A stretch of DNA of 55,999 nt from Bacteroidaceae bacterium (GCA_024398475.1 JAKSJB010000012.1:1-55999), one strand, 5' to 3'. Shown: positions 42,863-53,248, counted from the stretch's first letter. Notes: a model not told the origin generated them from the sequence alone. Translations and numbers: made by a program.

Positions 42863-44911
42863 TTACCATTTATCTTCTGGAATATCACCATAGTATATGG
42901 TCTTAGGTACAAATTCAAGATAGTCAAAGAAGAACTGAGTGTTTGTACTTTCAAGTACAGACTTGAAACGTATATAATAAGTCTTCCCCTCTTCAAGCAA
43001 TCCTGTAAAAATGATTTTTCTGATAGATGTCGGGCAATCGCGTCCGGAAGCGCTTCCTGGATAAAAATAAGCAGGTCCCTTCATATATCCAATATTCCTG
43101 AACTGTTTGTCCAGTTCCTCAATTGCATCCTGTGAACCAAGAGATGCATCAGATTTCCAACCAATCTTGTCACCACCGATGCGCAGGTCTATTGGAATAC
43201 CGATAGCTGGCAGATTGTTAGGATTCGTTCCCAGATATATCTGTGCCATTCCGCGGTTTTCATTGGCATTTACGCCATATCTCAACTCATAGGTCCCAGT
43301 GTAAGGAACTGGCGGAAGTTTCATCGTGAAATCGTATGTGCCACGGATATTGAATTCATCAGCCTGATAATTTGTCCAAGTTCCGCCGCCATCACCAGAT
43401 GCACCTTCGTTCTGGTAATTTGATAGATATGCAAAATCAGTTTGTTCAGACATACTAGGGATTGCTCCGGAACCCATACCGTTCCTATTCATGAAATAAT
43501 CGTATGTAAAATAGAAACATTGTTCCTTGTTTCTGCGGCATCCATTAGTCATAAGTTCAGGCAGAAGTGAACAGATGTCATATCTCATACGTTCATTAAG
43601 AATCTTTGTAGGTACATCTTTTGTCCACACAAGAATATCATCAATAGGGTAGTAGTAGCCATTAAGGGCATTATTGTCATACTTCCCGTTGTTGCTGCTG
43701 ATACCAATACCCGGTATGTCAACATCAGTCTCTCTGTATGTAGAGAGATTATATGTAGCATGACGGTTTAGCCTTTTTCCGCCACGAATACCAGTAATCT
43801 TAAGACTGCGACGGTGGAAATCCATGGTTTCGTAGTATTCCCATACGTTAATCTGGAATTTATTGCCCGTATTTGGACTGGAGTTAGTAAAACCTTTTTC
43901 ATTGGCGAAGATTACCAACTTGTCCCATATCAGTCGTTCAGGCAAAATATGGTACGCCACGAATTGGTTGATAGCATTGTTTGGATTATCATAATCGTCA
44001 GCCCAACTGGTTTCCTCATCATAGTATGCAATACCTTTAAGATATTCCTTGAGACCTTCTACGCTATCTATACCTTTCTCCTTGAAGATGGAGTCTGGTT
44101 CCACAAAAATAGTGTATCCGAAATAGCGGTGTTCAGGATAGGAACCTTTCCATCCGGAAGCACTTGTGTTGTCACGTGGCTCACCGGCTTTCTCATTATA
44201 GAGTTCGTAATCTTCATCTTTGTATGACAGCAATTTGTCGTCCCAAGCCGTAAGTTTCAGCAAGTTCGCAAAGAATTGCAAGTTATCAGTTGCAGTAATC
44301 AAATCTGCAACAGTTGACGTAGAAGGCGAAAGCACCTTGTCGATAGCATGAATGTATCCGTTTTCCACTTCAATATCTTTCTCGGTGATGATAGAATTGG
44401 CATTGACATATATAATAGTGGTACCTGCCGAATCATTACCATATGTAATATTTATGTAGCGGTCGTTCATATTCGTTGAATTCAGTGCACCTTCATTGAA
44501 TTCAGTAGATGCATAGGCATTGGAATTACCATTGTCAATAATAGAATTGAACACTATCGCCTCAGCCACCGAATCAGGAATCTCTTCAATGTTGGTAGAC
44601 TGAACCTGTGGTGCGTCCAGATGCATGAGTGAATCGAGAAAGTTGTGTATAGCATCGTTGGTAGGAGCAAAACAGGTGTAGTTTCCACGTGCATCCAGCA
44701 GTTCCTTCATTGTTGAACTGGATTTTTTGCTGGAATGCACCTTGCCGAGAATAGTAAGGTAACTGCTGAATTGTTCAGGATTATTCTCAAAGTGATCAAC
44801 CATCATTTCACCGGTAAAAGTGTAGAGGTCAGAATCATCAATGTTTTCGGAACAGCCGGCGAATAGCAACGCCAATGTGCAGAAATAATACAATTTGATA
44901 TTTAGTTTCAT
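42863..44911 (-). CDS. FAS1 (fasciclin) domain lipoprotein with C-terminal jelly-roll-like domain
   Basis: A 682-residue predicted lipoprotein (lipobox LFAGC, Cys20, then SENIDD). The first FAS1 domain (about 35-195) has YTCFAPTNDAIHNFL and NGYIHAIDKVLSP. The second (about 200-425) has GYTIFVEPDSIF, YHILPERLIW and NGYYYPIDDILVW. The remaining 230 residues form a separate beta-rich module containing KLPPVPYTGTYELRYG and a terminal FFDYLEFVP, probably a carbohydrate- or ligand-binding sandwich. Its ATG overlaps the SusD stop by 4 nt (ATGA), indicating translational coupling. Confidence 0.87.
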   Translation of the reverse strand: MKLNIKLYYFCTLALLFAGCSENIDDSDLYTFTGEMMVDHFENNPEQFSSYLTILGKVHSSKKSSSTMKELLDARGNYTCFAPTNDAIHNFLDSLMHLDAPQVQSTNIEEIPDSVAEAIVFNSIIDNGNSNAYASTEFNEGALNSTNMNDRYINITYGNDSAGTTIIYVNANSIITEKDIEVENGYIHAIDKVLSPSTSTVADLITATDNLQFFANLLKLTAWDDKLLSYKDEDYELYNEKAGEPRDNTSASGWKGSYPEHRYFGYTIFVEPDSIFKEKGIDSVEGLKEYLKGIAYYDEETSWADDYDNPNNAINQFVAYHILPERLIWDKLVIFANEKGFTNSSPNTGNKFQINVWEYYETMDFHRRSLKITGIRGGKRLNRHATYNLSTYRETDVDIPGIGISSNNGKYDNNALNGYYYPIDDILVWTKDVPTKILNERMRYDICSLLPELMTNGCRRNKEQCFYFTYDYFMNRNGMGSGAIPSMSEQTDFAYLSNYQNEGASGDGGGTWTNYQADEFNIRGTYDFTMKLPPVPYTGTYELRYGVNANENRGMAQIYLGTNPNNLPAIGIPIDLRIGGDKIGWKSDASLGSQDAIEELDKQFRNIGYMKGPAYFYPGSASGRDCPTSIRKIIFTGLLEEGKTYYIRFKSVLESTNTQFFFDYLEFVPKTIYYGDIPEDKW

Positions 44912-46758
44912 AATTCATCAGTTTTAGAGGTAGATTCATTTTCCTTCCAGACACTGTTTTGGTGTAATAGAGGATTGTTTTTTATCTCGTTTGTATAAAT
45001 TGGAGAGAAAAGTGACGTTATTGTTGACAGTTTAGCAAAGATAGCATTCTTATTTTCGCTGTACTTTCTTCCTAAATAGAATTTCAACATTTCAGAAGTC
45101 CCACCTTTGCGTTGCGCATAGCGCACCAGATCAAACCAACGTTTGCCTTCTCCGAAAAATTCTCTTTGTCGTTCTGCCATAACAAGGGATTCGAGTCCTG
45201 CAGGAGTCTTGAATACATCAAAGTTCAATGAATCTTCCTTTGCTTTTGCATTGTTTGATGCATAAGCATAAGGATTGTTTCTGCGAAATAGATTGCGGCA
45301 AAGATTGAAACCTTCTCTCAGCGCAGAGTCGTTTTGTGCAATCTGGCTGATTGCTTCAGCCTTCATAAGCATAATGTCTGCCAGACGGTAGAATATGAAG
45401 TTTGCGTTGTTGCTTGTATTCGATCTTTCACCGGAATAGGAACATCTGAAATTTGTAGCAGAGTTATCCTGCAGAATGTTGTTGACACCTACAGAACCGT
45501 TATATTGCTGCACCTCAGTCCCCTGATACTTGAATATAGGGAAGTCCAACTGGCTGGCAGAAGTATAATGTATAGTTTCCCAACGTCGGTAGTCAGTTCT
45601 TGTAAAGATAGACGACAGATTCATTTCGTTCGGAGTTGGCGCAACAGCATTGGTCAATGCGTCAGAACTGGTGAGAGAGCCAACCTTGGAACTGTTTATG
45701 TCCCAATATGAGTTGTTGATTGTGTTCTTATTGTTGGTACCATCGATTTGCAGTTCAAATATACTTTCCTGAGAGTTGCCCGTACCGAAAATATTCTCAA
45801 AAGAACCGACTTTAGTCGCATATTTGTTGTTAGGGTCATCTTCGTTCGGAATCAGAAGATCTTCAATAGTCAAGTCCTCTTTCTTGACACCTCCGAGAAT
45901 TACTCCATCCTTGTTCAGTTCCTTGACTCTGTCTTCAATCATTGAGTTGATAACCCAATCGCAGCAATCGATACATTTCTGATAGTCTTCCATTGCCTGG
46001 TTGCCATATACGGCAACAGAATCACTTGATGTGTTTTTGCTTGCCCGCCATAAATAAACGTCAGCGAGCAGCGAATAAACCGCTTTTTTAGTAATTCTTC
46101 CCTTGTTCCATACAGTCTGACCATAGTCGTTCATGGCAATATCCTTTACGGATTCCAGGTCATTGATGATACTGTCAAGAACTTGTTCCTGACTGGATTG
46201 CGGTACAATGAAGTTCTGACTGTCATTATTGTAATCAATAGTGATATATGGAATTTCGCCCCATGTACGCACAAGATAGAAATGGCTTAAAGCCCTGAGA
46301 GTAATCATCTCAGCCTTTATAGGATCCCAATCACCAGATGAAAAACTCTCGTCATGCCGAACCGTAGCCGTACCATGAGCAAGAATCTTGTTGCAGAAAT
46401 TAATTTCGTTATACAAATTGGTCCAATCAAACATTGAATATGTAGGATTGAGATTTGCATTCATTACATTGTTTATTTGCGTATTGGTTACACCTGTAGG
46501 CAACATAAGGTTGTCACTTCTGATTTCCCCCCATTGAATAAGTTGGTCCATCATAGTCACATAACGGGTATAACAGGCAGATACCACGTTCTGCAAGTCA
46601 TTCTTGTCTTCCCAGAAGTCTTCCTCGACAATTTGGTCGGAAGGGGTGATTGTAAGGAAATCATCACAGGACACCATCATAATACCGGATGCCAGACCAA
46701 TATACTTTATTGCAGACATCCCGATAGTCTTACTGATTTTTGTTTTTATCTTTTTCAT
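44908..46758 (-). CDS. SusD/RagB-family outer-membrane lipoprotein (first pair)
   Basis: A 616-residue surface lipoprotein with Cys31 in MMVSC followed by DDFLTITP, the classic SusD mature start. Conserved SusD parts follow: EEDFWEDKNDLQNVVSACYTRY, the EIRSDN motif, YNEINFCNKIL, FYLVRTWGEIPYIT and the C-terminal MAERQREFFGEGKRWFDLVRY. It pairs with the SusC encoded upstream (13-nt gap). The start at 46758 gives a normal signal peptide; eight codons upstream are also open. Confidence 0.95.
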   Translation of the reverse strand: MKKIKTKISKTIGMSAIKYIGLASGIMMVSCDDFLTITPSDQIVEEDFWEDKNDLQNVVSACYTRYVTMMDQLIQWGEIRSDNLMLPTGVTNTQINNVMNANLNPTYSMFDWTNLYNEINFCNKILAHGTATVRHDESFSSGDWDPIKAEMITLRALSHFYLVRTWGEIPYITIDYNNDSQNFIVPQSSQEQVLDSIINDLESVKDIAMNDYGQTVWNKGRITKKAVYSLLADVYLWRASKNTSSDSVAVYGNQAMEDYQKCIDCCDWVINSMIEDRVKELNKDGVILGGVKKEDLTIEDLLIPNEDDPNNKYATKVGSFENIFGTGNSQESIFELQIDGTNNKNTINNSYWDINSSKVGSLTSSDALTNAVAPTPNEMNLSSIFTRTDYRRWETIHYTSASQLDFPIFKYQGTEVQQYNGSVGVNNILQDNSATNFRCSYSGERSNTSNNANFIFYRLADIMLMKAEAISQIAQNDSALREGFNLCRNLFRRNNPYAYASNNAKAKEDSLNFDVFKTPAGLESLVMAERQREFFGEGKRWFDLVRYAQRKGGTSEMLKFYLGRKYSENKNAIFAKLSTITSLFSPIYTNEIKNNPLLHQNSVWKENESTSKTDEL

Positions 46759-46771
46759 AATTGTCAACACT

Positions 46772-49700
46772 TTAGAATCCAACGTTTACACTTAGAGTGA
46801 AAGACTTGGCGCGTGGAGTCTTGGAGTTGTCCGTACAGATACCCCATGCTCCGTAGCCCATCTCAGGGTCTACACCGGTATATTTAGTCCAACAGAAAAG
46901 GTTATTGGCAGACAGAGACATACGCAGGCTCTGCAATCCCCATGACTTAATCATCTTTGATGGGAAATTATAGTTCAATTGAGCATATTGCAGACGCATG
47001 TAATCACCGTCTTCTACAAATCTATCACTTCCGAGCGAGTTATAGTTTTCGACACCGAGGCTGCTGTTCATAGCCCGAGGTATTATGGTGTTGTCACCGT
47101 TTTTGCGCCATCTCCATGCCACAGCCTGACTTTGGTTGATGTTGCTGCGCATTGACTCGTTGTTCAGACGTGCCATATTTACAATCTTGTTACCGACACG
47201 ATAGTTGAAACTCAGTTTCAGCGACCATTCCTTATAGTTGAAATTTACACCGAAACCTCCATTGAGTTTAGGATTTGAATTACCAAGGTATACAATATCC
47301 AATTCATTAATCTGACCGTCATGGTTGATATCTTCGTAAATGGCATCACCCCCTTGGAATTCATAATTGGTATTTCCATAGTCAAAGAACATGTGGAGAG
47401 GATTACCCTTGGCATCGAACAGGATATTTCCGTTCTCATCACGTGCAACCGGACAGGTCGCGTTATCACCTCTTTCAGCCGCCTTCATTGCAGTATTGTT
47501 GCCATAAGTATCCAAGGATTCCGTGGTATATCCGCTATGCTCATAGTCATAAGCATATACCCCCTTGTATTTGAATCCGTAGATAGAACCTACAGCATTT
47601 CCAATCTGAATACGTTCAAGATATTTGGCGTTGCTGTAGTTATATTCAGGATTCATGTTTGCAAGTACAGTAGGTTCCATCCTGGTAATAGTATTGATGT
47701 TCTGAGCAATATTGAAGTTCAAGTCAACACTTAGTTTTCCTACTTTGATGAGTTGGCGTGTATTGGCATACAGTTCCCAACCTTCATTTTTCAGTTCACC
47801 GACATTTTTCCAAGCCAAGGAACTGAAACCGGAAGAAGAAGGTATTCCGACACCAGGCATGAGTAAGTCTCTAGTTGTCTTATGGTAAATATCCATAGCA
47901 AGGGAAAGTTTATTGTCAAACATGTCAAGGTTGAAACCTAAGTTCCATTGTTCGTTGGTTTCCCACTTGATATCAGTCAGACGTAAGTTGGCAGGAGCAA
48001 TGGAACTTGTGATATTTCCTGCAGCACCATACATTCCATAGTCGGAATAGCGGTTGTACATCAGATATTCGCTGCCCGGTGCACGTCCGGTACGTCCCCA
48101 ACTAGGACGTATGGACAACAGATTTATGAATCTAGTCCATTCGGCATTCTGGAAGAAAGGTTCGTCACTGATATTCCATCGTGCGGATATACCAGGGAAA
48201 GTACCCCATTTGTTACCTGCTCCGAATTTAGTGGAACCGTCATGACGTACTGTAAGGTCAAAGGAATAACGTCCGTCAAACAGTCCCAGGTGATATGAAC
48301 CCAGTAATGCGGCGCTGCGCCATTCGCTGGAGTGTGTAGAACCGCCGGAAGGTAGATATCCATCAGAAATCGGAGCAGAAATTCCCGTAGGTATATGAGC
48401 CTTGCTGTAGTCCTGATTGCTTCCGTTTCCGGTAGTCATCTCAAACTGTCCGAGGAGAATCATAGTAACATTCTCAGAATTGAAATGAGGAGTGAAAATC
48501 ATTTTTTCCTTATTTGTGAAGGCAAGACTCTTGTATTCACTATTGTTAACCTTGTTTACATTGGAATTTTCCCAGGATTCAGTCGTCAGTGAAGAAGGAT
48601 AATAAGCATTTACCGATTCATTATAAATATCCATATAGACCTCCGCATCTAAATCCAATTGGTGACTGTCGCTGTCCTTTCCGAGTAATTTGTAGCGGAT
48701 ATTAAACTGAGGGTTTATGCGATAGGTACTTTGGTTGTTATGAGCCAGATGTGCAATCGCCACAGGGTTACCGTTCGATTTGATGTCACTGAGATAATAT
48801 GAGGAATATCCGTCAGGAATGTTGCCGGCAGAACCGTATGTAGGCAGCATGTTGTAGAAACCACCTGTCAGTTGACCGAATTCATCATATTCATAGATAC
48901 TCATGTTCGGCATTGCCTTGTAAGCCTTGTCCAGAATAGAACCAGTACTGTTTCCGTCCCAGTTACGATGGTTGTCAGTATAAGTCAACGCAAAATTCGT
49001 GGAGAATCTGATGCGGTCACTTACGTCATAGTCGAGAACCATACGTGTAGAGAAACGGTCGAGTTCCTGCTTTATGATAGTACCTGTCTGGTGGTCATAG
49101 CCACCGGAAATGCGGAATCTGGCCTTTTCTCCACCACCGGTAAGAGTTACATAGTAGTTATGAGTCTGTCCGAATTGATTTACAGCATCCACCCAGTCAG
49201 TATTGCGGTTGAAGTTGTAAAAGTACATAGGACGTGACTTGTCGTAGTTTAATTCCACGATATCGCTTGTCGCGCTGCTTTGTCTAGGGTTGAAATAAGC
49301 CTCCTTGAGCATCATGGTGTATCCGTCACCGTTAAGCATGTTGAGGCCGTCTGGAGCCCAACTACCCGTAAAACGGTATGAGAAGTTTATTTTGGTTTTT
49401 CCGGTAACACCACGACGTGTAGAAATTTCAATAACACCATTGGCTCCGCGAACACCCCAGATGGCGGTAGCAGCCGCATCCTTCAGAACCTTTATTTCCT
49501 TGATGTCTTCAGGATTGACGGAGAGTAGGGTAGCGAACTGTTCTTCGTTGTCCAAATCCTCAAAGTTTGTCTGACTCACATCATCGGGAAGGTCAAAAAT
49601 ATTACCATCGACAACAATCAACGGTTCGGCACTACCATGAATGGTACTGACACCGCGGAGTCGCATACTTGTACCCGCTCCGAGGTTACCGGAATTGGCC

Positions 49701-50200
49701 ACGATGTCCAGACCTGCAATTTTACCCTGCAGTGCTTCGTCCGCACTTGTGAAAGACAAACCTTCAACGTCATCCATATCCATAGTCTGCGCAGCCACTG
49801 AGATTTCCTTTACAGGAATAGCCATGCCTGTACTTTGAATCTGTTTAGGTTTAGCCTTGATTACGACTTCCTTGAGTTGTGTGTTACTCTTGAGAATAAT
49901 CCTGAATCTGTTATGAGTACCGATTTGTTGTGTCCATGTCTGATAGCCGACGTATGAAACCTGAATACGGTTCTTCGGATTCACGCATCTGAACGAGAAA
50001 TTTCCGTTCAGATCAGTAACTCCATGTGCTACGATACGGTTGTTTGCATCCAATTCAACGACATTTGCCATTACTATTGGATCAATGTCATCTTCTACCG
50101 TACCACTGATAATATCTCCTGATTTAACCTGTGCATTGGCAAATATACTGAATATTAAAGCCAATGTCAAAGTTAAAGAATGCTTTCTTGATAGTTCCAT
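46772..50200 (-). CDS. SusC/RagA-family TonB-dependent transporter (first pair)
   Basis: A 1142-residue outer-membrane transporter. A signal peptide (ends ANAQ) is followed by a carboxypeptidase-regulatory-like domain (SGTVEDDIDPIVMANVVELD). The SusC plug follows with KEVVIKAKPK, ALQGKIAGLDIV, RLRGVSTIHG and IKEIKVLKDAAATAIWGVRG, then a beta-barrel ending FTLSVNVGF. There is no STN domain. It would import the ligand captured by the FAS1 and SusD lipoproteins using TonB energy; the exbB/exbD motor genes lie 3.3 kb upstream. The start at 50200 gives the cleaner signal peptide. Confidence 0.95.
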   Translation of the reverse strand: MELSRKHSLTLTLALIFSIFANAQVKSGDIISGTVEDDIDPIVMANVVELDANNRIVAHGVTDLNGNFSFRCVNPKNRIQVSYVGYQTWTQQIGTHNRFRIILKSNTQLKEVVIKAKPKQIQSTGMAIPVKEISVAAQTMDMDDVEGLSFTSADEALQGKIAGLDIVANSGNLGAGTSMRLRGVSTIHGSAEPLIVVDGNIFDLPDDVSQTNFEDLDNEEQFATLLSVNPEDIKEIKVLKDAAATAIWGVRGANGVIEISTRRGVTGKTKINFSYRFTGSWAPDGLNMLNGDGYTMMLKEAYFNPRQSSATSDIVELNYDKSRPMYFYNFNRNTDWVDAVNQFGQTHNYYVTLTGGGEKARFRISGGYDHQTGTIIKQELDRFSTRMVLDYDVSDRIRFSTNFALTYTDNHRNWDGNSTGSILDKAYKAMPNMSIYEYDEFGQLTGGFYNMLPTYGSAGNIPDGYSSYYLSDIKSNGNPVAIAHLAHNNQSTYRINPQFNIRYKLLGKDSDSHQLDLDAEVYMDIYNESVNAYYPSSLTTESWENSNVNKVNNSEYKSLAFTNKEKMIFTPHFNSENVTMILLGQFEMTTGNGSNQDYSKAHIPTGISAPISDGYLPSGGSTHSSEWRSAALLGSYHLGLFDGRYSFDLTVRHDGSTKFGAGNKWGTFPGISARWNISDEPFFQNAEWTRFINLLSIRPSWGRTGRAPGSEYLMYNRYSDYGMYGAAGNITSSIAPANLRLTDIKWETNEQWNLGFNLDMFDNKLSLAMDIYHKTTRDLLMPGVGIPSSSGFSSLAWKNVGELKNEGWELYANTRQLIKVGKLSVDLNFNIAQNINTITRMEPTVLANMNPEYNYSNAKYLERIQIGNAVGSIYGFKYKGVYAYDYEHSGYTTESLDTYGNNTAMKAAERGDNATCPVARDENGNILFDAKGNPLHMFFDYGNTNYEFQGGDAIYEDINHDGQINELDIVYLGNSNPKLNGGFGVNFNYKEWSLKLSFNYRVGNKIVNMARLNNESMRSNINQSQAVAWRWRKNGDNTIIPRAMNSSLGVENYNSLGSDRFVEDGDYMRLQYAQLNYNFPSKMIKSWGLQSLRMSLSANNLFCWTKYTGVDPEMGYGAWGICTDNSKTPRAKSFTLSVNVGF

Positions 50201-50239
50201 ATTGTTCTTTAATCTTGTTCTTAACATATAACTCTAATA

Positions 50240-53152
50240 TTATTCCACAATGCGGTATTTTGCCATGTATGAGCGGCAGGCCTTAATATTGGCAAATTCG
50301 CTGTCATATCTGTTGTTTGCATATTTCTTATAGTCAAGCACTCCGTCAATACCATGAACCACTGCACTTGAAGACGCATTGATAGTTTTAGGATTGCTCT
50401 GATTGTCTAGGATATAGTCACGTGTAATAATGTTCTTCATGTCGGTAACGTTGCAGGAGTGACCTGTTGCATCCTTAATACTTAAAGTGCCGTTTCCTGA
50501 AGATTGTACTCTGACTTTTGCATATACGGAAGGATTACCCTCGTCGTCAACAGTAAGAGTTGCAGTTTCATACTGCTTTGAAACAAGTGCGGGTTTGTCT
50601 GCAAAGACTAGATTATCCTGGAAATGGTTCTTTATGAAATTGATAAGAACCGTAACCATGGTGGTCGCCTTAGTCTTGATAGCCTGCTCCTCTTCTGAAG
50701 ACCATTCTGGTCTGTCTTCAGGGTCCATATCAAGACATAAAAGGTCACGTATCTTTTGCCAAGTAGGCAATCCTCTGTCTATGGCATCCTCAACAGCCTT
50801 GTTGTTCGGAATATATACCGTATATCTATAGTTGTTGAAATACTTAACATTGGTAGCCGTCGCAATCTGATTTCCTGTAGAATAATCATAGGCAGGCAAG
50901 CCATTGTTGTTAATGAATACCGAATACTTCTTGATATCTGCAGGTGTTTTGATATCGATAGCCCTGAGAACCTCTTCATCAGTCTGGCAAAGTTCAAAGA
51001 ATCCGCCGAAATCAGATTGGTTGTTATACATTATGCTATAAACAGACTCAATAGTCGGTGACATTGGCTTGTCAATCTGGTATGCAAACCCATTACCGTT
51101 ACCGTTAGTCTGGCGTGTTTTGTCATCGAATCGGATTACGGAACATCTGTCACTGTGCTGCATTTGCCATCCACCTTCTACTGTACAGCCGTTTTGGCGT
51201 TGTTCGGCATTCTCCACATATACCGGAGTACCGTTCTTTGTCATAAAGAAGTGACGCTCGCATTCAATACCGGTTTCAGTTTCGTCAATGGCTCCTCCCT
51301 TGCTTTGGATGAAGTCCGAATCATTTGAGTGAACGATAGTATGCGTTTCAAGCATGTCACGCAGACGGTTCTTCCATTCATTAGGTGAAATGTTTACTGA
51401 AGCCAGTTTGTCACCGATAACTCCTTCCCTGGTAGTATAGTCGTACGTATATGAATATGCAGTACATTTTGGCTCGTTGTTCTTAGCGTCCCATTCAAAA
51501 AGCAATGCACGTTGCTGTCCGTTTTGAAGAGCGAAGGATACAGGGTCAATATACCAGAAATTGTCATCCTGTGGAACGAACAGACTGAATCGCGCACTCA
51601 TAGCAAGAAGATATGCGTAGAAGTTAGTCTGTATATCCAGATTGTCCTGCGAAATGGCGTAATTGAATATATGCATGTCCGTACCGACATAGGCTGGGGC
51701 ACTTACTGCTGCATATTTGGCAGGAGTCAGAACCTCATCCATGATATAAATGGCACCGTTGTTTGCCAGAAGCACATCTTTGATGAAAGGAAGGTGAGTT
51801 TCGTCAAGCATAGGATCCTGTGCATCGTCCTTGATCGTCTCAAACTTGCTTGGGACGCTGCTGTTAAAAGACACTTTCATAAGGTTGTTCAGCAAAGCCT
51901 CGATTACATTCAGTGGAATCTGGTCAATAGACCTATAGATGTTTTCGTAGTCGTCAGCCCCCTTTACTTCTTTCATTAATTCAGATGCATATGCTTCAAG
52001 AAGGAAGCGTCCACCTCCGGTTGGGGTAAAGAAATAATTGTAGAGTTTTTCATCGGTAGGTGCAAAGATGACACCCATGTCGCTTTCCTTGTCAGTCTGT
52101 GCATCAGAACGATATTCATTCCAACCCGGGTCAAAGTTCAGCGCATAATTCACTTTGTTTCCGTTAGGATTACCAATAGGATCTGTACCCCTGTCGTTGG
52201 TAAGTTCTTCATTACCCTGACTTCTTTTAGAAAAATATCTTTTCTGATATACCGAATCCACGTCATTGCCATAGAGCAATCTGTATCTGTTAGTCAACGC
52301 TTCATTGTAGAACGGAGCAGAAAAACGCTCAATCATGTGACTGAAAATGTTTGTCTTTCCGTTTGTACGCAGTACTTCAGCCATGTTCTGTGGATTGACC
52401 AACACCTTGTCCAGACGGTCGATGTACCCGTTCTGGCATGTAATGTCCTGTTCTAGCACCTTGCAGTCATAGATGAAGGCATCATTCTTGTCACGTTCCT
52501 GTCCCATGAAGATTCTGAAATCCTTGTCAGTAATCCTGTTGTTGCTCATCTGAGCAGGAAGGAAATGCGTCATCATAGGAGTAGTAGCATCCAATGCTAG
52601 GTAAATGCCACCCTTGTCAGGGTTGCGGAAACGTGCCCAATAATCCTTGTCATTGCTGTTATAGGATATAGGCAGTTCGTCTGCTTTGAAATGAGGAATT
52701 GAGTCTGTGACGTCTGCAGCAGTTTCTCTTCTCAGACATGCACCCTTTTCCGGACCTTCAGTACTGGACATCATTTCCAGAAGGTATGCGTTGTTAATCA
52801 TTGCGGAATTAAGAAGAATCTTTTTCTGTGCCATTGACAGTTGCTCATAGTTCCTTACGCCCCATGAGTTGGTCCTGTAAAACTCTTCGAAAGCTGCATC
52901 ATCTGCAACGAACAGAGTCTTGCTACCTGTCTTGCCCAATACTTCCGCATAACCGAGATCGTCAATCAGTTTGACGAAATTCTTGTAATCTCCTTTAGTA
53001 TCCAGCACTTCATATATGTTCGTACCAAGCCAATCCGGATTTGATTCATCCAGCTTGTAATCTTCAGAACATGCAGTGAAAGCACCGGAAACAGAGACCG
53101 CACATAAAGCATAAGCCCATTTGTGCATGTGTTTACAAATGCGATTGTTCAT
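50240..53152 (-). CDS. Large multi-FAS1 (fasciclin) lipoprotein, first gene of the operon
   Basis: A 970-residue predicted surface lipoprotein: the signal peptide ends AFTAC with Cys28, followed by acidic SED. At least three FAS1 domains can be traced by their two conserved boxes. The first has TLFVADDAAFEEF near 77 with NGYIDRLDKVLVNP near 247. The second has VIFAPTDEKLYNYF near 360 with IYIMDEVLTP near 470. The third begins at FSLFVPQDDNFWY near 525, and a last pair is YTVYIPNNKAVEDAI near 780 with VVHGIDGVLDY near 935. It is probably elongated and exposed on the cell surface. It lies 39 nt before the SusC start, in the position where surface glycan-binding proteins are often encoded. Confidence 0.86.
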   Translation of the reverse strand: MNNRICKHMHKWAYALCAVSVSGAFTACSEDYKLDESNPDWLGTNIYEVLDTKGDYKNFVKLIDDLGYAEVLGKTGSKTLFVADDAAFEEFYRTNSWGVRNYEQLSMAQKKILLNSAMINNAYLLEMMSSTEGPEKGACLRRETAADVTDSIPHFKADELPISYNSNDKDYWARFRNPDKGGIYLALDATTPMMTHFLPAQMSNNRITDKDFRIFMGQERDKNDAFIYDCKVLEQDITCQNGYIDRLDKVLVNPQNMAEVLRTNGKTNIFSHMIERFSAPFYNEALTNRYRLLYGNDVDSVYQKRYFSKRSQGNEELTNDRGTDPIGNPNGNKVNYALNFDPGWNEYRSDAQTDKESDMGVIFAPTDEKLYNYFFTPTGGGRFLLEAYASELMKEVKGADDYENIYRSIDQIPLNVIEALLNNLMKVSFNSSVPSKFETIKDDAQDPMLDETHLPFIKDVLLANNGAIYIMDEVLTPAKYAAVSAPAYVGTDMHIFNYAISQDNLDIQTNFYAYLLAMSARFSLFVPQDDNFWYIDPVSFALQNGQQRALLFEWDAKNNEPKCTAYSYTYDYTTREGVIGDKLASVNISPNEWKNRLRDMLETHTIVHSNDSDFIQSKGGAIDETETGIECERHFFMTKNGTPVYVENAEQRQNGCTVEGGWQMQHSDRCSVIRFDDKTRQTNGNGNGFAYQIDKPMSPTIESVYSIMYNNQSDFGGFFELCQTDEEVLRAIDIKTPADIKKYSVFINNNGLPAYDYSTGNQIATATNVKYFNNYRYTVYIPNNKAVEDAIDRGLPTWQKIRDLLCLDMDPEDRPEWSSEEEQAIKTKATTMVTVLINFIKNHFQDNLVFADKPALVSKQYETATLTVDDEGNPSVYAKVRVQSSGNGTLSIKDATGHSCNVTDMKNIITRDYILDNQSNPKTINASSSAVVHGIDGVLDYKKYANNRYDSEFANIKACRSYMAKYRIVE

Positions 53153-53240
53153 AATTGTTGCTAATATATTAAATTGTTGTCTGTTAGTTTGAGTGATATA
53201 AATAATTGTTGCCTGTTAATAGTATTTCCTTTCGGCGGCA

Positions 53241-53248
53241 CAAATTTA
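53241..53248 (-). promoter_or_regulatory. -7 element of the fasciclin/SusCD operon
   Basis: On the - strand TAAATTTG, about 90 bp before the ATG. No -33 TTTG at consensus distance was found, which may mean that an activator is needed. Confidence 0.45.

Noticed and set aside
35590..53152. Classical polysaccharide utilization locus with degradative enzymes
   Set aside because: None of the seven products shows glycoside hydrolase, lyase, esterase or sulfatase motifs, and no hybrid two-component or ECF sigma/anti-sigma gene is in the window.
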